This document shows, piece by piece, positions 22,879 through 25,786 of a stretch of 25,786 nucleotides of DNA. A program made the translations under genes and the position numbers. The notes below the pieces were generated by a model, which saw nothing but the letters and a program-made list of their open reading frames with translations, ran no database searches and was not told where the DNA came from. Within the stretch, counting starts at the first letter, position 1. Each line of letters opens with the position of its first letter. The DNA is taken from the NCBI GenBank assembly GCA_035626155.1, contig DASPOF010000097.1, positions 1 to 25,786 of the forward strand. The letters run 5' to 3'. This stretch comes from DASPOF01 sp035626155 (GTDB lineage Bacteria; Desulfobacterota; Binatia; Binatales; Binataceae).

Positions 22879-24399
22879 CTAGCCCGGAGCGCCGACTTCC
22901 GCGAGTTCGATTCCGCCAACCGCAATCGCCGGAACGTAGTACGCCTCGGATGACCCCCACACGATCGCGGGCGACGACCGCCTCGCGATCGCGAGCGGGC
23001 TGCCGAACACCTGCGCGATATTCGCGTTGATGCGAAGGCTGTTGGGCGCAAGCGGCTCGGCCAGCTCACCGTTTCGAATCATGTGGGAATCGCCGCTGAC
23101 CGTGCAGGTGAAATCACCGGCGCGCTGGCCGTTGATCGGGTAGGTGTACCACACGCGCCCGATGTAGATTCCGTCGCCGGCCGCGCGCAGCAACTCACGG
23201 TCCCCTACCCCGCCGCGCGCGCGCATTATGACGTTCGTCCCCGCCGAGCCGGGGTGCGCATCGAAGCGCCGTCCCGCGCCCTCGCCGAGGCGATACCCGT
23301 TAAGCGGCGGAAAATCCGCGCCGTCGCCGAGCGGACCCAGCTTTTCGCGGCGATCCTCGTCGGTTCGCAGCCGGTGCGAATCGTAGAAGTTCGAAAACAG
23401 GCCGACGAGCTTCCCGTCGCGGATCAGATCGACCTTCTTCGCCGGCAATCCCTCGCAGGTGATTCGCCGGCGCACGGCGCCGCTTTTGAACGCCGGGTCG
23501 TCGGCGAGGGCGAGCCTCGCATCCATCACGCGATCGCCGAAATGGCCCTGGTACGCCGAACTCGCGGCGAAGAACGCTCCGGTCGTGAGCGATCCCAGCA
23601 CCATGTAATTGAGAATCTCCGCAACCGGCTGCGGGCCGAGCACCACGCGATACGCGCCCGACGGCGGCCGAACGCCGTGCCTCAACTGAAGCGCCCGTCG
23701 CACCGCATCGCGCCCGAGCGACGCGCAGCCGGCGCGCATCGCGGCGATCGAATTGCCCAGCGCGCTCGCGGTCCCCTTCGCATCGAGCGATTCGACCAGC
23801 GCCGTGACCGAGGAACTGAAGTGCGCACCCTCGTCGGCGCGGACGGCGGCAAAGTTGGAATTGGCCACCGCGATGCGGTCGCGGATGATCGAGACGTCGC
23901 CGCCGATTACCAGTCCCGGGTGCGCCGGGGCGGCAGCCTCAAGCGAGTGGAACACGCGCATCGCGCCGGACACGGCCTGCCATGCGCACGCGGCGAGCGC
24001 GCCGTCGCCGGCGCGGGCGAGATCGCTTGCGCCGGCGGGGCCTGCGCTGAGTTTGCCCGGCGATGAGGCGAAGCCGGGAAAATGAGGATCGACCACCGCC
24101 GATCGGCGCGCGCGCTCAAGCGCGGCCCGGACCGCATCGAGGCTTAAGTCGCTCGCCTCGAAGGCGCTGCCGGTCTCGTGCGGATCGCGGCGCATCGCCA
24201 GGCGCACCTGGAAGCCGTCGGTGTGGAGCGACTTCATCTCCTCGACGCCGCGGCTAGGGATGTCGCTGGTGTAATTGAGGCGCGCGACGCGATGGTCCGC
24301 GCTCGCGCAGTAAATCTCGAACTGCGCCACGTCGCGCTCGCGCGCAACCAGCCCCGCCGCCGCGCGCGCAAACGATTTGAGTTCCGCAAGTGCGATCAT
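22879..24399 (-). CDS. TldE/PmbA family metalloprotease-like subunit
   Basis: This 506-residue cytoplasmic protein is the non-metal-binding partner of the TldD/TldE heterodimeric protease, known for trimming unfolded peptides and the leader of some modified peptides. The C-terminal half shows the family features: VVLGPQPVAEILNYMVLGSL, a GLPAKKVDLIRDGKLVGLFSNFYDSHR region, and near the end FTCTVSGDSHMIRNGELAEPLAPNSLRI. No HExxxH metal motif is present, as expected for TldE. Its ATG overlaps the TGA of the upstream TldD-like gene as ATGA, so the two are translationally coupled. Its N-terminal domain is more diverged and longer than in E. coli PmbA. Confidence 0.9.
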   Translation of the reverse strand: MIALAELKSFARAAAGLVARERDVAQFEIYCASADHRVARLNYTSDIPSRGVEEMKSLHTDGFQVRLAMRRDPHETGSAFEASDLSLDAVRAALERARRSAVVDPHFPGFASSPGKLSAGPAGASDLARAGDGALAACAWQAVSGAMRVFHSLEAAAPAHPGLVIGGDVSIIRDRIAVANSNFAAVRADEGAHFSSSVTALVESLDAKGTASALGNSIAAMRAGCASLGRDAVRRALQLRHGVRPPSGAYRVVLGPQPVAEILNYMVLGSLTTGAFFAASSAYQGHFGDRVMDARLALADDPAFKSGAVRRRITCEGLPAKKVDLIRDGKLVGLFSNFYDSHRLRTDEDRREKLGPLGDGADFPPLNGYRLGEGAGRRFDAHPGSAGTNVIMRARGGVGDRELLRAAGDGIYIGRVWYTYPINGQRAGDFTCTVSGDSHMIRNGELAEPLAPNSLRINANIAQVFGSPLAIARRSSPAIVWGSSEAYYVPAIAVGGIELAEVGAPG

Positions 24400-25786
24400 T
24401 GCCTGCCTGCCAGCCGCGCGCGCGAGCGCAGCGTCGGACCGCCGTTGGACATCCGCTTCACCTGCATCGGCTGCCCCTTGCCGCAGTTGGGAATCGCGAT
24501 CAGCCGCAGGTCGTCCCCGACCGCATCAACGTTCATGAAGAACCGCTTCGAGTCGGCGATCACGCTGCCCGAGCGGAACAGCCGGCCGAGCCGGCCATGA
24601 TCGATTTCGTAGATGCGGCGGGCCGAGATCCGGAAATTCTCGCGCGACTCGGCGATCGACGGGATCTGGTGGCCGACCACGTAGTAGCCGTACTCAACTT
24701 CCGCGATGATTCGCTCGGGTGGTGTCTCGCCCGGCAGGAAAAAGGTGTTGGACATCCGGATGAGCGGGACGTGGGGCGCCTCGCTCGCGCGGGCCGATCC
24801 GTTGGGTGCGGCGCCGAGCGCGGCAGCCGTCGCGCGCGAATTGAGGAAGCCCGCAAACACGCCCCGGTCCAGATGCATCACCCTGATCCCCGGCGTGCCT
24901 TCGTGATCGTAGCGATAGTGGCCGTATCCATCGAGGCTCGGGTCGGAGCACGCGGACAGAAGCGGCGAGCCGACCGTGCGTCCCAGCTCGTTGTCGCTGA
25001 GCGAGCGCAGGAACCAACTGCGGCCCGCATACGCGGCCTCCATCTTGAGCGCGCGATCGGCCTCGCTCGGATGACCGACGATTTCGTGCGCGACCAGCGC
25101 GTTGAAATGCGGGTCCGTCACGACCACCACCTCGCCAGCGGGCGGCTTGAGCACGGGCGCGGCCGCAAGCTCGCGGGCCTCGCGCGCAAGCTCGACGCAG
25201 AAGGCCGGCAAGTCGGGATTCGGCATCAACTCGCCGCGCCATCCCTCCGCGATGCACTCCAGGCCGCGCTGCTGGCCGATCGTGTCGTAACTCTCCTGGT
25301 GGCCGTCGCCGCTTTGCGCGACGACGTAACAATCGCCCTGCGAGAACGCGAACGCCTGCGAAATCAGGCTGCCGGTCGTGTTGATGAACAACTCGTGGCG
25401 CAGCTCGGTCATCGCCGCCGCGACGTTGAACGCGATCTCATGCCCCACTGCCGCGGCGGCCCGGGACGCATCGAGGGCGAGCCGTTTGAGTTCGTCGGTA
25501 TCGACGGCGCGCGGGTCGCGCCGGAACGCTGCCGGCGCTTCATCGCGGATCGCGGGCGCGGGCGGCACGTCTCCCGTCGCGAGGCCGGGCGCCGACGAGC
25601 CAAGCTCGCCGAGCAGCGCCGCCTTCTCGCGCGCACTGAAGCGTGCGCGCTCCCACGCCTCGGCAAGTCCGCCCTGGAGCCCCGCGGCGAGCTTCGAGGG
25701 CTTGAGCGCAAGCCGGCCAGCCTCGGCGCCGGTATGGCCGTGCCCGATGGCGCCCCGGCGGCCGGCGGCGCGGACCGTAACGCCGA
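24396..25786 (-). CDS. TldD family metalloprotease (5' end off the window)
   Basis: This is the zinc-binding partner of the TldD/TldE protease. The frame is open to the right edge, so the N-terminus is missing; about 463 codons are visible. The metal motif HEIVGH lies at 25071-25088 in LVAHEIVGHPSEADRALKMEAAY, preceded by a TDPHFNA stretch. HEAVGH is more usual in TldD, so Ile is a variant, but both histidines and the glutamate are kept. The C-terminus supplies GNGQ-like IPNCGKGQPMQVKRMSNGGP, another family hallmark with a likely metal-ligand cysteine. A GTG at 25568 is inside the gene: upstream codons (WERARFSAREKAALL) match the family. Its stop overlaps the start of the TldE-like gene. Confidence 0.92.
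   Translation of the reverse strand, partial: GVTVRAAGRRGAIGHGHTGAEAGRLALKPSKLAAGLQGGLAEAWERARFSAREKAALLGELGSSAPGLATGDVPPAPAIRDEAPAAFRRDPRAVDTDELKRLALDASRAAAAVGHEIAFNVAAAMTELRHELFINTTGSLISQAFAFSQGDCYVVAQSGDGHQESYDTIGQQRGLECIAEGWRGELMPNPDLPAFCVELAREARELAAAPVLKPPAGEVVVVTDPHFNALVAHEIVGHPSEADRALKMEAAYAGRSWFLRSLSDNELGRTVGSPLLSACSDPSLDGYGHYRYDHEGTPGIRVMHLDRGVFAGFLNSRATAAALGAAPNGSARASEAPHVPLIRMSNTFFLPGETPPERIIAEVEYGYYVVGHQIPSIAESRENFRISARRIYEIDHGRLGRLFRSGSVIADSKRFFMNVDAVGDDLRLIAIPNCGKGQPMQVKRMSNGGPTLRSRARLAGRQ

Overview
The window is a GC-rich, densely coded piece of chromosome from a diderm (Gram-negative-type) bacterium. Evidence for an outer membrane is a coiled-coil porin, an Omp85-type barrel and a probable lipoprotein. 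c-Type cytochromes, a bc-type complex, an acyl-CoA dehydrogenase and a GatCAB amidotransferase point to a respiring heterotroph that makes Gln-tRNA and/or Asn-tRNA indirectly. The gene mix would suit an uncultured lineage formerly called deltaproteobacterial (for example Desulfobacterota/Binatota), but that placement is a guess. I saw no tRNA, rRNA, CRISPR array, transposase, integrase or phage gene.

Layout. (1) 1-2724, minus strand: yraN and serS with overlapping stop and start, then pstC, which runs off the left edge. (2) 2933-6612, plus strand: a GYD-domain gene, then gatC, gatA and gatB. (3) 6613-7055: a convergent intergenic region packed with inverted repeats and a 38-39 bp tandem repeat. 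(4) 7056-13983, minus strand: a seven-gene respiratory operon. In transcription order it encodes a coiled-coil porin, two small monohaem cytochromes c, a GltD-like FAD/NAD(P)/4Fe-4S oxidoreductase, a Rieske protein, a fused cytochrome b and a membrane-anchored tetrahaem cytochrome c. (5) 14253-18104, minus strand: a secreted FecR-domain protein, an acyl-CoA dehydrogenase and a citrate synthase with an N-terminal helix-turn-helix. (6) 18154-20252: a SAM methyltransferase (plus) converging on a POTRA-less Omp85-like barrel (minus). (7) 20580-22832, plus strand: a ThDP-dependent enzyme, a terminator-like hairpin and a MORN-type lipoprotein. (8) 22879-25786, minus strand: a TldE/PmbA-like gene and a TldD-like gene that runs off the right edge.

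The most interesting locus is the respiratory operon. The oxidoreductase and Rieske genes overlap by 4 bp and cytochrome b follows after 3 bp, so a quinol:cytochrome c complex appears to be genetically tied to a cytoplasmic NAD(P)-binding iron-sulfur flavoprotein. Such a complex could send one quinol electron up to periplasmic haems and use the other, or the proton-motive force, to exchange electrons with NAD(P). Related Rieske/cytochrome b complexes with an NAD(P) oxidoreductase subunit have been proposed in anammox bacteria. The two small cytochromes and the porin in this operon add possible periplasmic and outer-membrane parts.
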